A DNA stretch of 64,000 nt from Hippasteria phrygiana (taxonomy: Eukaryota > Echinodermata > Asteroidea > Valvatida > Goniasteridae). The position numbers and the translations under genes were made by a program. The DNA is taken from the NCBI GenBank assembly GCA_037893225.1, contig JAZGUH010000199.1:2666001-2730000 (forward strand). The letters are read 5' to 3'. The notes beneath the pieces are model-generated. The model saw only the letters and a list, made by a program, of their open reading frames with translations. It had not been told where the DNA came from and did no database searches. Below, piece by piece: positions 41,501 to 56,500 of this stretch (the stretch's first letter is position 1; each line of letters starts with the position of its first letter).

Positions 41501-44500
41501 ACAAGTCAATCACAAGTCAATCACAAGTCAATCACAAGTCAATCACAAGTCAATCACAAGTCAATCACAAGTCAATCACAAGTCAATCACAAGTCAATCA
41601 CAAGTCAATCACAAGTCAATCACAAGTCAATCACAAGTCAATCACAAGTCAATCACAAGTCAATCACAAGTCAATCACAAGTCAATCACAAGTCAATCAC
41701 AAGTCAATCACAAGTCAATCACAAGTCAATCACAAGTCAATCACAAGTCAATCACAAGTCAATCACAAGTCAATCACAAGTCAATCTCAAGTCAATCTCA
41801 AGTCAATCTCAAGTCAATCTCAAGTCAATCACAAGTCAATCACAAGTCAATCACAAGTCAATCTCAAGTCAATCTCAAGTCAATCACAAGTCAATCACAA
41901 GTCAATCTCAAGTCAATCACAAGTCAATCACAAGTCAATCACAAGTCAATCACAAGTCAATCACAAGTCAATCACAAGTCAATCACAAGTCAATCACAAG
42001 TCAATCACAAGTCAATCACAAGTCAATCACAAGTCAATCACAAGTCAATCACAAGTCAATCACAAGTCAATCACAAGTCAATCACAAGTCAATCTCAAGT
42101 CAATCTCAAGTCAATCTCAAGTCAATCTCAAGTCAATCTCAAGTCAATCACAAGTCAATCACAAGTCAATCACAAGTCAATCACAAGTCAATCACAAGTC
42201 AATCACAAGTCAATCACAAGTCAATCACAAGTCAATCACAAGTCAATCACAAGTCATCATCACAAGTCACTTCACAATTCTGGTCTCATAAGCCATGTAA
42301 CAAGCTATTCAAACACACAATATAACAAAAGCATTCCTTATTGTTCATCCCATGTAGCTTGTGAGCTGACTTGTGATTGACTTGTGATCTGCATTTTTAT
42401 CTGACTTGTGATTTACTTGATTACAACTCTGGAAAATTGTATCCAAAGACGTCCCAAAATTACATGACTTATTTTGATTCCAACAATCACATAATGAACG
42501 TGCACAAAACCAAAACTGAACAGTTTTTCACTATTTTATTGTGATTTAGATGACGGATTGAGCTCAAACTTACACAGATTTGTTATTTCATTCATAAGTT
42601 TAATCACACAAAGTAAGGACATTGCCTGCAACTCTACCAACGGTATATTATACCTTTAAATTTTGGACGGTTAAAATTTCAATCCCTGGTAAGCTTGTTC
42701 ATCCTTTCTAGCACAGTGGCAGACTGTAGTTTGGGATCGGAAATCCCCCCCCCCCCCTTCGTTCTTCTCACAGATGACAGTGACATTTAAAAAATAAAAT
42801 TTACCCCTTCTGTCTGCCTGTTATTAATGGGGTGCTGGTATGCCAATACGGACTTGTGCAGCCAAGTGTAACGCAAACAATAGGCAAACAATGGATTGAG
42901 TATGCACATGAATGTGCTTATAGACAACAACCAGCCAGGTAGTCTTTCTTTTTTAAACCGTGGCTTTGGCCATCGTCCATATTCAAGAGGTGTGTTGCAT
43001 GAAGGCATGATTTCTTACCGATTCACCGTCCACTCCAGCCTTTCCGTTTGGTCCCACCCCCCCGGCAGACCCCGGGGTTCCCGTCAATCCTGGCCTTCCT
43101 GGCAAGCCATGCAGTCCTTGGTGGCCCTGGGGGACACAAATCCATCAAGGAGTTTAGAATTTAAAGTCCGCAAACCAAACAAAAACAGGCAACTGCAAAT
43201 GCTCATTGATAATTAGGTTTTCATTAAAGACTGGCTGAATAAGTCTGGAGAGAAATTGTGCTGGTATACCATCTGTGGTCACTAAACTGTCAAAAAAGAG
43301 GCTGTCCTTAGAGGAAACAGAGCGAATGACTAGACATTTCGGTCGAATAATTTGACAGAACATTCTCATTTCTCCTCTCAACCTTTTATATAATTGTTAA
43401 TATAAATGATGGTAACTTACCAGATCTCCTTGTGTTCCGTACGGGCCCATTGGACCCGGCGAGCCAACATCGCCCTAGGTAGGACAAATGAAGCAGGAAA
43501 AACACTGTACAACAATTTTCCCCAAATTGTTGGCTGTCCATATTTGCTTTGATTTTCCGTCTTGTTGTTTTTAAATCAATCAAATTAGCTGGTCCAATGT
43601 TTTGAACTTTAACCCTAAACTCCCTGCTGTGTGTGGAAAATCACATTAAAATTGGAGGATTCAGGACTGTTAGGGTTAATAAGTTTTTTTCTCACTTAGC
43701 TTTGAGAAGAAACTTGCTTATTAAAAGTTCGCAACTTTATGCCAGTTAATTTTGTTGATTTGTACATTTCAGGTCAATCCAGTCAGTTTGCAGCAGTTTA
43801 ATTCATTTTCTCGTTTTTGAAGTCACCTCTGTTTTTATAAAGCTTCATCTTCTTGTGATCATACCGCTATCCAAAGATCTCCTGATTTTTTACGATTTGG
43901 TTTGTGTCAAATGAAAATAAGTATTCTTCTACCTGAGAGTCAGGTAAGGGCATGACCTGTACATGAATATTATTTTCAGAAATTATGAAATGTTACCTCT
44001 TGCCCTGTTTCGCCGGGTTCGCCTTTGTCTCCAGAAGGTCCCTGAGGTCCCTGCAGAAAAATCACACACAAAAAAAATCACAAAATTTACTCTTCAAAAG
44101 AAAAAAAAGATTTCACAGCCAGTTGTTTTTGTATCATTAGATGGAACTTTAAGATTTTATTTATAAATGCCTGGGACACTTTCTCCATTCCTGTTGGTCT
44201 GGAGCCTGTTACATGGGTGTGCTTACACTTTTGTTGAAGACCAGTACTGCGGTTGAGTCGAACATGTGTCGGAACTGGTTGTATAATCACAATTTAATTT
44301 GAAAACGAAAATGAAACTAACAAAAACGGAAAAAATGTAACAAAAACGGAAACGGAAACGTAAACGTAAACGAAAACGAAAATGGAAACATCAAAATCAC
44401 TCACAGTTTCACCAGAATCTCCACTACGGCCCACTCTTCCCACGTCTCCAACATACCCCTGTAGAGAATATCATATCAAATTATTAATGTCGTACACAAA

Positions 44501-47500
44501 CAGCTTAAGGTCCGAGATCCCGTACATGACGGTACAACATCCCTCCTCCCTCATTACAAAGGAGGGCTACTGTGTATGAGAAACGCAAAGCACATTAAGC
44601 TAGGGCTGTCCCGAATATAGCGAATATTCGATCATCAACCGAATATTCGAATAGCTTTTTGCCGGTTTGAATATTCAAAAAAAATATATATGCACGTACA
44701 GATACAACTCTGATACTATTTTAATAGAAAAGTTACAGCGCTTAGCATTTTTTGTGGACAGAGCTTTACTGTTCCCGAACGTAAAACCCTTGAAACTTCT
44801 AAAATAGTTATTGCAAAAACTCAGGTTGGAGTTTGGTTTCTTGTTATCAGAACGTTATACGTACTCGTAATGATCTTGATACAATGCAAAAAATGTTCAT
44901 CGGGTGGTCTATAATATCGATCGCTTTGCGTGCAACTTTTTACCGGCGCAGCATGCAGTTGCAGCAGACACCTCAAAGACTTAATCGGCGAGTATCGAAT
45001 ATTCGGTGAAGCCTAGTCTTCAATAATCGAATACTAAATTATTCGAAAATGAACAGCCCTAACATTAGCATCAACATGCTTTTAAATGACAGCCATCCTG
45101 TGATTACTGGCAATGCAAAATGTCAAATGATATATTACTAGAAGTTTTTGTTTACGGCAAAGTGCCTACCTGCTTGCCAGGATGTCCTTTTGGTCCCTGG
45201 ATTCCTATTGGCCCCTGGAGACCCTGTGACCAACAAGAAAATGTCATTCAAAATAATTACTATACATTATTTTCAGGGGAAAAATATTAACCTGCGGAGT
45301 AGAGGGGCATATGGTGTGGTACACTGGACTCAATATCTGAGTGATACTACAGATTGTGTCTGAGCCCAGGCAAGGGGTCATGGTGCCTGTGTCCTTCAGC
45401 AAGACACTTTGTCACAAGTTGCCTCTCTCCACCCAGGAGTAAATGGGTACCTGTGAGGGCAGTGATGGTTGTGTATACTCCCCAGGGAGCTGATGGGCCT
45501 GATGAGCAGGGGTAATCATGTAGAACCTTGATTAGTTGCCCTGATTGGTGGATATGTGCACCTTATAAGGCCAAAAAAAGTCAGGTCGCATTTTAAAAAA
45601 TTTGTTTATTTATTTATTTATTAATTTTTTTTTTTTAAAGAAGTTTGCAAAATCTTACCTCACATTTTATTAAAATAATTGTCTTTAAATAATAATAATA
45701 ATTGACAGACCGACTCTCCCTCCCGATTTTTCCCATTTTAAGGGCAACACAACTTTTTTTTGCCTTTCAAGTATACAATTTGTTATTATTTTTATTATTA
45801 AAACAAGTAAATACATTTCAAACCATTACTACCACAAGGTCTTCTGCCCTGGACTTTGAGAAAGCAACATTTATCGGGCGACTTAGATTCATTTCTCCGA
45901 CATCCTAGGGAGAACATTTAAAGCTACGTTACTTTGTTCAAAATCTATAAAGAGCTTTATCATGCATACTTACAGTTGGTCCAACTGGCCCTTCCAACCC
46001 ATCTTGACCTTGTACCCCAGTCGACCCCTAAGGAGAAAAAGCAGCAACAAGAACAATGTGAAGTTATCCTCAGCTGAATCAAAATCCAGTGTATTTAGCA
46101 AGGCAAATACACTGGATTAATTATTTTTATATGAAACTACGGGTACTTTACATAATTTCAAATTCTGATGTTTTGCTCTATGGTTGATCGTCATCAACAT
46201 TGATTCTCTAAATGACAGTGAAGACCATTCCATTCTGGCAAAGTACTTAGGTTTTATCTGCTACGGTATTGTGCATAATATTAAGAGAATAAAAATGTGA
46301 CAGACCGATCTTTACCATGTCAATGAAAACTAAGGACAGCTGTAGCCCCTGATATACCAAGCTGAGCAAGGTTCACTAACTGTGATCACGACAGGGAGGT
46401 AGTCGAGTCCATCACAAGTCCCTGCAAGTCCATCACAAGCCCTCCAGTCCTAATCCCAATCACAAGCTATTCAAATGAGCTTTGACAAAGGCATTCCTTT
46501 GTCATTTTTCATCCAGTTACTTGTGACTGGCTTTATGAAAGGACTTCTGACTCGACTTGTGAAAGGACTTGTGAAAGGACTTGCAGGGACTCGACTACAA
46601 CTCTGGGTCACGACCCTAGCGAGGTCATGCTTGACTGGTACAGGTAGGTTTATGGTTTATCACACTTTTATTCCCATTCTTAAATGCTTTTTTATCACAA
46701 ACCCTGCAACGCGCCTGCCAATATATGAAATTTTGTGAAAGAAAAAAACCAACATGCAAAAATGTCCATTTGAAACAGTTTTTAAAATAGTGACTTATTA
46801 TTAACGGCTTTTCTCAAAACGTACATATTTGCCAGTGCGACTAGTGTGCTACTCCGTGGTGTCAGTGTTAAGATGAAAGCGGTTCGTCATGATTCCCATC
46901 TTACCTGTGTACCCTTCTCTCCTCGATCTCCTTGAGGCCCAGTGATGCCGGGCAAACCACTCTGTCCTCTGGCTCCGTTGACCCCCTTGAAACCTCTCAC
47001 GCCCTCATCCCCCTGCGTATCACAAAATCACAATTCACGGAGTCAATTCTGAATGAAATCACGACTCCTGCTCGGAATCGGAGCCGACTCCAAAAATGTT
47101 GGCGTTGCCCGAGCCTACTCATTGGATTGAGGGTAACGATACTTTGAATAAACACCAGTTGTTTCAGTTGGATGGCGATCTAACCTTTGCTCCGTTGGCT
47201 CCTTTGATCCCCTGCGAGCCTCTCTTGCCTGGGTTGCCGGGGCTACCTGGTGCCCCTTTCGGACCTCGCTGACCGGATGGACCCTGGCCTCCCTAAACAA
47301 GACCAAATGGAAAGCGTCTTTAATCTACTGAATTTTCAAAGTGAACAAAGAAAACTGGCAGGAGCGGGATTTGGACCTGCGACCTCCGGAATACCGTACC
47401 GGTGCTAAGATAGCTCAGTTTTCCTTGTTGTTTGTTTGACGATATTTTAATATAATGATTTCACTTTTCAACAGGTTTCAGTAGTTCTGTTTGCAAATGT

Positions 47501-50500
47501 CGAAATTCTTTTCTACACACACTGTACAAAGTGCGTAAACCTGTGACAAGATAAATTTACTTTGGCATATATATGCGATGATGCCTGGGTCACGTCATGT
47601 CATCAGGTATTAGATGTCATGTCATCAGGTCATGGTTCATGGCAGAGCTTTATTGATTAGTTGATGCTCTATTGTTAGGTGATTTGTGGCTCACAATAGC
47701 AAGAGTAAAAGCCCGAAGGCCCGGGCATGGCTGGGCTTTTTCAAAGGCCTGGCCCGACCACAGATTAACCACTCCTCCCTAAACAAAAATCGTAGACCAA
47801 GACTCTGTGTAATATGGTGTTCAATAACTAACTGTATTATATTTTTAAACGCCTCACCTTTAAACCAGCGTCCCCCCTTTCTCCTGGTTGACCGGATATT
47901 CCTGGTTCACCCTAGAACGAAGAAGCGACAAAAATGTTGTGTTTACAAGAAGTCTTCAAAATATCGCCATGGACAAAAATGCAACAAGCAAGATCAGTTT
48001 GGGCATAGCTAGTCCAACAATTGTCCGACATAGTGAAGCATAATCTTTGCCCGAATTTAATTACGCCACGCAATTCTCACCTCGACGCCTTTGTACCCAC
48101 TTGGCCCCTCAGGTCCCCTATGCCCGGGCTGGCCCTACAGAGAAAAGAAAACAAGGATTTTTGAGAGGGAAGCTTTGAAAAAAATCACAAAATGTTCCAT
48201 GTCACTGCATTATTTAAAGGTGTACACAACATTTGCTTTTGCTGTGATTTTTGTTGTTGAAATGAATGGATTTGGGGGTTAGTATTTTATAGCGTGCTAG
48301 CAAATACTGTAACACTGACCTGTTTAAAGTTTTGTGTGCATAGATGCTGGGAAAACAGAGAGAACAAAATCCTGTTTTATTTGTAGTCTGGTTCCCTGAC
48401 CCTACTTCAGACAAAACGGAGCAATTTGTAGATGTCGGGGAATTTAATCAGGTCAGGGAACTAAACTAGCTGGCTTGCACCCATTCGCGAATGTGTAACC
48501 AATTGCCAAACAAAAAATGGACCAACTGAAAATTAGTGGGCAGTATTTGAAAAAAAGTCACTTTTTCCAACGATGGTCGGCCAACCATCTTTAGAATTCT
48601 ACTTTTCTTGAAAATGACAGCACACCAGGTGCCATGATTTCACAGGATGCTTGAGACTATTACTTAAAGTCAAGTACGGTATTTCATAACAATTCAGTAA
48701 TTTTGTTTTTTGATGTTTGCAAATGTTGTACATTACCTTGAAAAAAAAGGAGAGAAAATAGCTTGAATGAAACTACTAAACTTTTCTGCAAGCAATACAA
48801 GGTTTTTTCAACAGCTGTTTTTGATAAAGCAAAAATTTTCTGCACTTTTTGTTGTAGTCACAGCAGAATAGCCATTTTAAGTGGCTTGCCAGCTCAATGG
48901 GAAGTTTGCTGAGCCATTACGAGAGTCTTGTTGTAGCCGCAGTGAACGGATTAGTGCATTGCTCATGCAGTTGGAATGAAGTGGATGGACAGACCTCTTT
49001 TCCGGCCCTGCCGATGTCTCCTTCGTCACCAGCAAAGCCCGTATCACCCTGCAATTTGGAGAGAAAAATTGTTAGGATTTAGTGCAATATGATTGGACAA
49101 CGATGTGTTGTCCGAATGTACTATTTGTCTTAAAAAAGCACTGCATCCTGTGAACTATTTTATCGACCAATTTTACCTTGGCGCCTTTTTGTCCCAGTGT
49201 TCCCACAAGTCCCAGAAGTCCCGACGGACCCTGCGGAGTAACAAAAAATCGGCAAAATCAGAACGCGGTGAATAAATTATAATTGCTGAATCTGAGGACA
49301 GCGCTGAGCTAAAAGCCATGAGCAGAGAATGCAAAATACACCTGCGGTCGAAAGTTTACACTCTTGGAAACTGTTCCGTCAATCTGTTCCCTTTCTTGCA
49401 ATTTTTCTGTTATGAACTCTCATTATATAAAAAAAAAAAATCATGTTTTAAAAGTGCATCCTCATGCAGGTCTCATCATTTGGGACAAATTGGGAATTTG
49501 TTTGCAGGACTGCATAAGTTTCAGTACATAGTCTCAATTTATAATTGTTTAATTTAATTTTTTTTTAATGCAAGTTCACCCTGGACAAGGCTAAAAGCCA
49601 CTCGAGGTATGGAGCTACAAAAAGTAAAAGAATCAAAGATACAAGAGGTAGGAATTAATATTCCTTTTGAAGCAGGAAAGATCGCACGATGAAGTGAAAC
49701 CTGCACCGGGCAAATAATTCCACAGAGATACAGAACGAGAGGAAAAACTATTGCCATATAGCGTTTTGTATTACATCTAGGTACAGCTATACATAAACTG
49801 TATCATTTCATTATCGTCAGTTTCGGCTACATCCATCTCCATGTTTATGAGTATACAGTGCTGAAATGGTTTATAAGGAGAAATTCCCGTAGGTCACCAG
49901 TGATGCAAAAGAGGTACAATACTTACTATATGTCCTCTTGTACCATCTTTTCCTTTCAAACCAGCAGGTCCTTTAGGTCCCTAAAAAAAGAAAGAAACAA
50001 AGCATTTTAAGGTCCGTTGGAACAAGCACCTCGTTCCCGAATGCTAGGTGGTCTTTTTCAAACGACGGTTTTCGCCGCTGTCCATATTTAAGAGGCTAAG
50101 GGGTGAAAAAAAAAAGCAAATGAATGGTGTACCGTGTTGCTTTATCATTCACTGCCCCAAAAAGTCCCGTGTATATCGAGCATGGGAATATAAGGGAATA
50201 AATATGTGCTGGGCCGGTTTTAAACAAGTATGTTTCAAACTGCCTTGGGGACTGGAAGCTGATAATGACTCGAGCCATTCATAAAATACCTTTTTGTATA
50301 ATTCAGCAAAAAACCTCCGAAAATTATAAATTACCAAAGATTTTGTTAAAAGATTTTACCTTGTTTTGTAAAACACCCCCTTTAGCTATTTAATGGTTCG
50401 TGCCTCATGCGAGTAGTGCTAAAAAAATCCTTATATGGAAATTGACACGCGCGTGCGATGTGGCGTAATGTGGCGAAAAAACGCAGCATTGCCGGTGTAG

Positions 50501-53500
50501 TGTGAATTTATGCAATCCAAATACGGACTCATCGGTAGTATTGCGTTTGTGTGATTAGGAGAGTGACTGGTCGCGTGTTTAACCAACAGAAGGGACCAGA
50601 TTTTTTAGGAGTCTAAATTTCTGGTGACACCAAACAAAATTTTTAAAAACTAGTTGGTGTTTTATCGGCCGTTTAAAACCATCCACGTGACGGGTTGTCC
50701 ACCAATAGAAACAGGTGAACTGTCTTAGGTATATATCAATGCTATTTATGAAGAGGATTATAAATAAGACTTACCTCAGGCCCAGAAAGTCCGTTTTCTC
50801 CAGATTCCCCCGTGATTCCTTTGGAACCCTATAAAAGAAAAAAAACCACAAACTCACATCTTATAGTCAATACTTGCTAGCTCTCTGCAGGCCTGTTAAA
50901 TTGATGCATGCTTTATTAAACTAAGTGTAGTTACACTGTACAAGATAATTTCCTTACAGAGTGCCAAGGTGTGACGTCATTCGCCATTGTTCTGGTTCAT
51001 GCACTAACGTCTTTACACACACAACTGTGTGCATGTACGTTGGTACTCTACGTCGGTGCTTATGAGAATTTGACAGCGAACTGACTGCGATTCTATTTTT
51101 CTGCCCTCGACGTGCAGACTTGCTTCCGCTCACCCAAACTGAAAGCAGTGAGGTTGGGGCTCTCTCTGAGGAAAAGTATTAGGGCAAGTTTTCTGATAGA
51201 TTCAATTTATCCCCTTCCAATTAAAAAAAGAAAGGATTTTGCAGGAGGGAAATTGAAGAGAAGAGAAGAGAAGAGAAGAGAAAAGCTAGACTTACTGGGT
51301 CACCTTGCTGTCCTAGACTGCCATTCTCCCCATCCTGACCCTGAATATGACCAGCAAATAAATTCAAGAAACAAAAATCATTTTTCAAAGTTTGAAAACA
51401 AAAACAAAAACAAAAACACTGAATCAACACCAAAAGCCAACATACCTTGTAGTTTTTATGACATTATGTAGTAAAATTAGTCGTATCTTTAAATGTTCCA
51501 AAGCACATTTGATCAAAATGATTTTTTTAAGGGAAGGGAATTAACTGGGTACCTACTGGAGGACCTTGCTCTCCAGATTGACCGCCCTCTCCAGACTCAC
51601 CCTAATCAGAGAAAAGAAGAATCTGTCAGATCTTCAATCAAAATCAAATCAAATCAATCACAAGAAATCTCCGTCAGAATTTTGAAGACCTCCCTCCAAG
51701 GACAAATCCTGGGTTCGGCAAAGATCATGCAAATTCACTTCATCTACTTTCTGTACTTAGGAATCAGCTCCAAAAATATCTACACACACACACACACAAG
51801 TGTGTAAATACCTGCAATCGTGGACCTCCCATTGTTCCTCTTTTGTTTATACTCCTAACTTTTTCGGAAGGCCTCCCATATGTTCGGTCAAACGTGGACC
51901 CTTTGTCTACACCCGAATTCTTTTGTCCTAGGTCCACGATTGCCGGTATATACATACTCACACACACACAAAAATGAGTGGGTTAGGCTATACAAAAGAG
52001 GGTGATTAGGGATAACAATGACACCGAGGACTTGGGCAGAGTCCTTGGGAGAATTTCGTGTACAAACCTTATAGGAGCTGTTCGGAAAAAGTTTAAGTAC
52101 AAACAAAGGGAACAAAAGAAGGGTTCCATTCATGGTCCTCATAAGTTTAGGAAAACGCACATGTGTGGACTTCTGCCGTATATGGTGTGCGCCAAGATTG
52201 CACATGTTTACTTTTCACTTGGGCTGGTTTTGTTGTCTTGTGCATCAAATCAGAATTCCTTTCAGCGCATTTAAACAAACTGAACTCAATTAATGCCCGT
52301 TATTAATTTCTTTGTCGCCTTCTTTTTCCAAATCTTATTTTTCATTCTTTATTTCTGACTTTTTGTTAATCTGGTGGGGTCTTCCAAACAGGATTGAGAA
52401 AAAAAAGAAAAAAATTTGTTTTTTGGGGGGGGCAGTCGGGAGCCAAAAATAGGGTTGGTTGGAAGTGAGAAATGTCAAATTTATGAGTAGTGTCCTAATA
52501 ACAGTCAGGCAAATCTCAGACTTACCTCTGGTCCCTGGGTACCAGGCGAACCCACTGTTCCTTGCACACCAGGGTGACCCTGTTGCAAGTATTCAAGAAA
52601 ATACAATTATAATGTGTAAAAACATGAGTGATGACAATCACATCCCACAGCTATATTCACGAGTCAAAGACTCAACTTAACTCGCATCTGTGGCCCCCCC
52701 AAAGACTTTTCTAACATTAAAGCGCAATTAAAAAAATGACTCTCTCTACCATATTGAGGAATGTCTCCCAAATTGAAATTGATGGGATTTCTGACGATAC
52801 AAAATTTAACCCTGCACCTTATTTCAATCTAAAAAATATAATATGAAAGAAACGACACTGTACTACAACTGTGCAGAGAATATGTCTGGAGAAAATGGCT
52901 TTGAAAAAAATCATGCATGTGTGAGCCATTAACATCATCATCTAAAAACATCAATTTTTTCAACTTTATCTGTCGTTTTCCCCAAACAAAATTGCACATA
53001 CAAAAGCTTTCCAAAAATCTCAAAATTGATTTCGTGTCGATTTTTGTGTGTATAAATGGCTTTCCTTATTACACTCCAGAGGGTCACAAAGACTCTTTGA
53101 TAGCTGCCGAGTAGCGAAAATGTACAATACTGCACCTTCTGAGTAGAGGAAGCATGTGACTCGACTCAAACTGACTCAGCCAGACTTTGTGACTCAACCT
53201 AACTCAACCTTGTTGAGTAGGTGACTCAACTACTTGACTCAGCGCCTTAACTGTCTTGTTCGACCGGAGTCACAATTTTCAGTAGTTCCTTTACAACACT
53301 GGTACTTTTAGCTTTGAGCAAATACTTGCTTTTGCCTGTGTACTTACTGGTTCGCCCGTTGGACCAGGGTCACCTTGTCGGCCAGTCGGACCCTTGGGCC
53401 CCTGTGAATCACAGCATACGAAATAAAATATTACCATGTATAAAATGATTCCAACTGAACATTCAATGTTAGAATTCTCCTCGGAGCTAGAAGAGCTAAG

Positions 53501-56500
53501 CAGGGGTGAGATTTGAGGAAAATTAATAATCCACGAAACATTCGGAGGTATTTGATTTGTATGACGTTGCTGAAAAAAAAATACATAAAAAAATTCCATT
53601 TTCTGTCAAGAGATACGGTTTAAAATTGCCAAAAAACAATAGCGTCAATAGGATTAAAAGAAGACTGTTTCAGGTTGCAGAGGTCATTTTGGAACGATAA
53701 AAACAATTTAAGGACCAAAAAATATTCCAGAAATCTGGAAAATGTCGCACCAAACATCCTGAAATCCGGAAAAATCCAGAGAAACTCTCACCCCTGTAAG
53801 TCAAGACAAACCAACTTGGCAATGACATCTTATCTACAATATGCAGGCACATTCTCTTAATGAAGTTACGAAGAAATGATGCCATACAGTGTTAAATAAA
53901 CCCCATTGCAATCACACAGCCAGGTGGGCAGGGGACAACGCGCTCTTCAGTATCAAGGCATGCATTTCAGTGTGTGCAAGTGAAGGTCCTGTCAGTTTCC
54001 ACGACAAACACCAAGACCGCGTTCTTGAAACTCACATGAAAACCAGCTATGGTTTCTTTAAAAATCCTCAGAATAAGCATCTACGTGCAATGTACATTTC
54101 GTCGGAGAAACCATATACTATGACGTTGTAATCCCTCCGCATGTTTCCGCTTGTCAAACGCAGTAAACAACGTTCGATGCCGTTTCTTTGTGAGTCGTGA
54201 AATTATCTCGATTAGTCTATAGCATAATCATCAGCAGCAATGTTTGAGAACAACTTTGTTGAAAAACTACATGAGAAAATCACTATCACTAAATTTCCAG
54301 GGATTTGAAGACACCATATTTCTTTGGCCTAATTTGTTTCCCTGCTTGACTGCAAGGGCATGCTTCCTTAACCCCTGAGTAGTTACGGCTATTTATAATA
54401 AGGCGCCAGGTTGCCGGGGTGGCCTGTGCAGCCAAGCGAAACGGACGCAAGAGGCTTGTGCAGCCAAGCATAACATACACAATAATCCAACAATGGATTG
54501 AAAATGCAGAGATTGCGTGTATAGACGTCATCCGGCAAGGCGGATATTTTTTGGGGGCGTGTATAGACGTCATCCGTATGCAAAGGGTTAATACCTACGA
54601 GATTAATTAAAATTAATGGCGATAGAAATAATCGTTGAGAGCAAGTACTATACCGAATAGCCTGGGGGTCCCGGTGGGCCAGGGGGGCCTTGTAAACCAG
54701 CAAAACCCTGTAAGGCAACAATAATTAGACAGAAACAAATATTAAAGAAACAAAATTTAACCTATTCTGTCCAGCTGTTATTAATTGTTGTGTTTGTATG
54801 CCAATATGGGCTTGTGTAGCCAAGCGTAACGCAAACAATAGGCAAACAATGGATTGAGTATGCGCAGGAATGTGAGTATAGATGACAACCGGCCAGGTGG
54901 TCTTTTTCAAACTTGAGCAATGAGAGGGGGTTCCCCACAGGATGTCCTCCTTAAATTTAAATTGAAGGACAATAAATGCAAAACCTGAAGGATTCCTGTA
55001 TAAACCCAGCCACTCTATAAACCTCTGCGCACCCTGCTTGCCATAATAAGCCATGATAATGGTCAGAATCTGGAAATATGCAAAACTGTAAGCAGTTTCT
55101 TTCAGTGGTGCACCCAGGATATGAGTTGGGGGGGGGGGGAGACTTCACCAATTAATTAATTTTTAAACTGAATTTTCAAAGTTAATAAAGAAAATTGGCA
55201 GGAGCGGGATTTGAACCTGCGACCTCCGGAATACCATACTGGTGAAATCCCTCCCCTGACGGTTTTCTTGGTTTAATTTGAAAATTCATTTAAATTACCT
55301 AGTCAGTTTCCCATTTTTTTTAAATTTAAGTAAAAACAACCTGAAAGATTTCCAACAAAATAAATTATTTGAAAAGGACTCTTTCTGAAATTGATGGAAC
55401 CAGTTCATTCAGCACACTTATGAAATGTATCATACTGTTCCACATGACTGAAAATGAAATTGACAACTGTGGGGGGGGGGGGGGTTTAATCTCAGATATC
55501 AGACCTTAGCAAAGTTACTTACTGCAGCTCCTTTGACTCCTGATATGCCTGGGTTGCCCGTCGCCCCTTTGTCCCCCTGCACAAAATCATGTCATGTCAT
55601 TTAAATTCCACGGCAGAATGACTTCACTTAAATTAGCCAATTGGATTAGATTTTTGTGGAAGCGTTCGATTTATTGAACAACATTTATGTGGGATAGACA
55701 TAGAATAGTGGTTCTTTCCTAAGCTTCCACCTCTAGTGACCCTGGTTCGATTCCCGTCCAGGGACTGTGGGTTTTCCCAGGCCTTCCGCTACTAAAACTG
55801 AAATTTCATTCAATCCCTGTCTTCTCTGAATTTAAATGCTGGGATCTGAGGGGAAACCAGTGCTAATGCAATGATCAGGCTACTCAGGAAATACTGTTGA
55901 ACTTCGCTGTAAAACAAATACTGCTACACCAAACATTTGGCTATAATGAACATCCTCTTTGGCTCCCAAATTGATGTATTCAATACATACCATTATTCAC
56001 TATAACGAACACCGCTATACCAAACATTTGGCTATAATGAACATCCTCTTTGGCTCCCAAATTGATGTATTCAATACATACCATTATTCACTATAACGAA
56101 CACCGCTATACCAAACATTTGGCTATAACGAACATCCTCTTTGGCTCCCAAATTGATGTATTCAATACATACCAATATTCACTATAACGAACACCGCTAT
56201 ACCAAACATTTGGCTATAACGAACATCCTCTTTGGCTCCCAAATTGATGTATTCAATACATACCATTATTCACTATAACGAACACCGCTATACCAAACAT
56301 TTGGCTATAATGAACATCCTCTTTGGCTCAAAATTGATGTATTCAATGCATACAATTATTCACTATAACGAACACCGCTATACTGAACATTTGGCTATAA
56401 CGAACGTCCTCTTTGGCTCCCAAATTGATGTATTTAATACATACCATCATTCACTATAATGAACAACTACTATAGTTAAAATCTTTTGTAGATCCCATGA

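Noticed and set aside
41378..42325. Long open frame of 315 codons with an 11-residue repeat
   Set aside because: It is the 11-bp minisatellite read through; 11 is not a multiple of 3, so all three frames of a stop-free unit stay open. There is no gene context.
51781..51799. CA repeats near 51.8 and 51.96 kb
   Set aside because: Ordinary microsatellites.
55905..56470. Regular repeat spacing resembling a CRISPR array
   Set aside because: The units are nearly identical along their whole length with no unique spacers, and the DNA is clearly animal nuclear.
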